This document shows positions 40,666 to 40,917 of a stretch of DNA of 40,917 bases, piece after piece. Numbering within the stretch: the stretch's first letter is position 1; the number at the start of each line of letters is the position of its first letter. The notes under the pieces are model-generated. The model worked only from the letters and a program-made list of their open reading frames with translations. It did not search any database and was not told the origin of the DNA. A program made the translations under genes and the position numbers. This stretch comes from Gammaproteobacteria bacterium (GTDB taxonomy: Bacteria > Pseudomonadota > Gammaproteobacteria > JAJFKG01): positions 1 through 40,917 of the forward strand of contig JAJFKG010000034.1 in NCBI GenBank assembly GCA_021773335.1. Direction: 5' to 3'.

Positions 40666-40917
40666 GTAGCCCGGATAAGCGCGGCACGCGCGTCATCCGG
40701 GAAGAGTGTTTGCCATTGCTGTTCCCGGATGGCGTTGCTACGCAACTTATCCGGGCTACCTCTGGGCTTGGAGCAAAGACAGTAGAGCCTACCTCGTCCC
40801 GACCCTGTGGGTTGGGACGTCAAACACTCAGACTGGTCCCGACCCTCTAGGGTTGGGACCTTACACTCACGGACGCTCCAGCGTCCGTTCCTTTATTTGT
40901 CGGGCGCGTAGCGCCCG
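40666..40917. repeat. Family-A REP-like element followed by the terminal family-C repeat
   Basis: The family-A unit spans 40666-40759 (GTAGCCCGGATAAGCGC to TTATCCGGGCTAC). The flank 40760-40791 is the reverse complement of the flank of the family-B units. A shortened family-C hairpin follows near 40796-40820. The stretch 40829-40917 repeats 74-162 with two mismatches and runs to the window end. There is no gene after 40526. Confidence 0.85.

Noticed and set aside
1..40917. tRNA, rRNA, integrase or transposase genes
   Set aside because: I looked for their typical sequences and domains on both strands and saw none.

Overview
The window looks like a chromosomal piece (about 41 kb, moderate GC) of a gammaproteobacterium, most likely from the Legionellales (Legionella/Coxiella/Berkiella side). 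This is an inference. It rests on housekeeping genes of gammaproteobacterial type (OxyR with Cys199/Cys208, AcnA, MurB, CsiV, TsaB, the ~180 kDa NAD-glutamate dehydrogenase, RmuC) lying beside large orphan, low-complexity proteins that are preceded by PmrA boxes. In Legionella and Coxiella, PmrA boxes mark genes for Dot/Icm secretion and its effectors. Both ends of the window lie in the same 89-nt repeat (87/89 identical), so the contig probably broke at a dispersed repeat.

Layout. 1-880: repeats and a PilZ protein. 1398-8060: tsaB, the large NAD-GDH and a haloalkane-dehalogenase-like protein whose nucleophile Asp is Ala. 8224-10192: a bufferin-type RiPP locus (Cys-Lys-Gly precursor, MNIO/DUF692 enzyme, BufC partner), then convergent rmuC. 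11955-14908: a TetR regulator, a haem-oxygenase-fold iron redox enzyme with an operator-like palindrome, and an MFS exporter. 15059-16598: divergent oxyR and dps around a near-consensus OxyR site. 16668-22053: a D-2-hydroxyacid dehydrogenase, a STAS protein, a DUF3025 protein and acnA, with REP-like palindromes between. 22569-26219: three overlapping or abutting genes of unknown role. 26223-29137: murB and a Fic protein lacking the canonical His.

29200-36250 is the accessory core. It holds a frameshifted small gene ending in a CaaX-like CCIQ, a 1200-residue orphan protein with three internal repeats, two acidic low-complexity proteins and, on the minus strand at about 33935-34140, what looks like an undescribed CsrB/RsmY/RsmZ-type small RNA: five AGGA/GGA motifs in perfect hairpin loops and a Rho-independent terminator. 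Its upstream 22-bp palindrome recurs (20/22) before the frameshifted gene, with 41-42 nt to the -10 in both. Three orphan transcription units (30309, 34361, 39978) share one promoter design, NTTAAK-N5-CTTAAG-N10-TANANT, which is a PmrA box at fixed distance from the -10. PmrA and a GacA/LetA-CsrA type circuit therefore meet within about 5 kb, the two systems that control effector genes in Legionella.

36265-40917: a toxin-antitoxin module between 30-bp direct repeats that duplicate the 3' end of an SDR gene, then an SDR, a class I glutamine amidotransferase, CsiV, the third PmrA-box gene and terminal repeats. I saw no tRNA, rRNA, CRISPR array, transposase or integrase.
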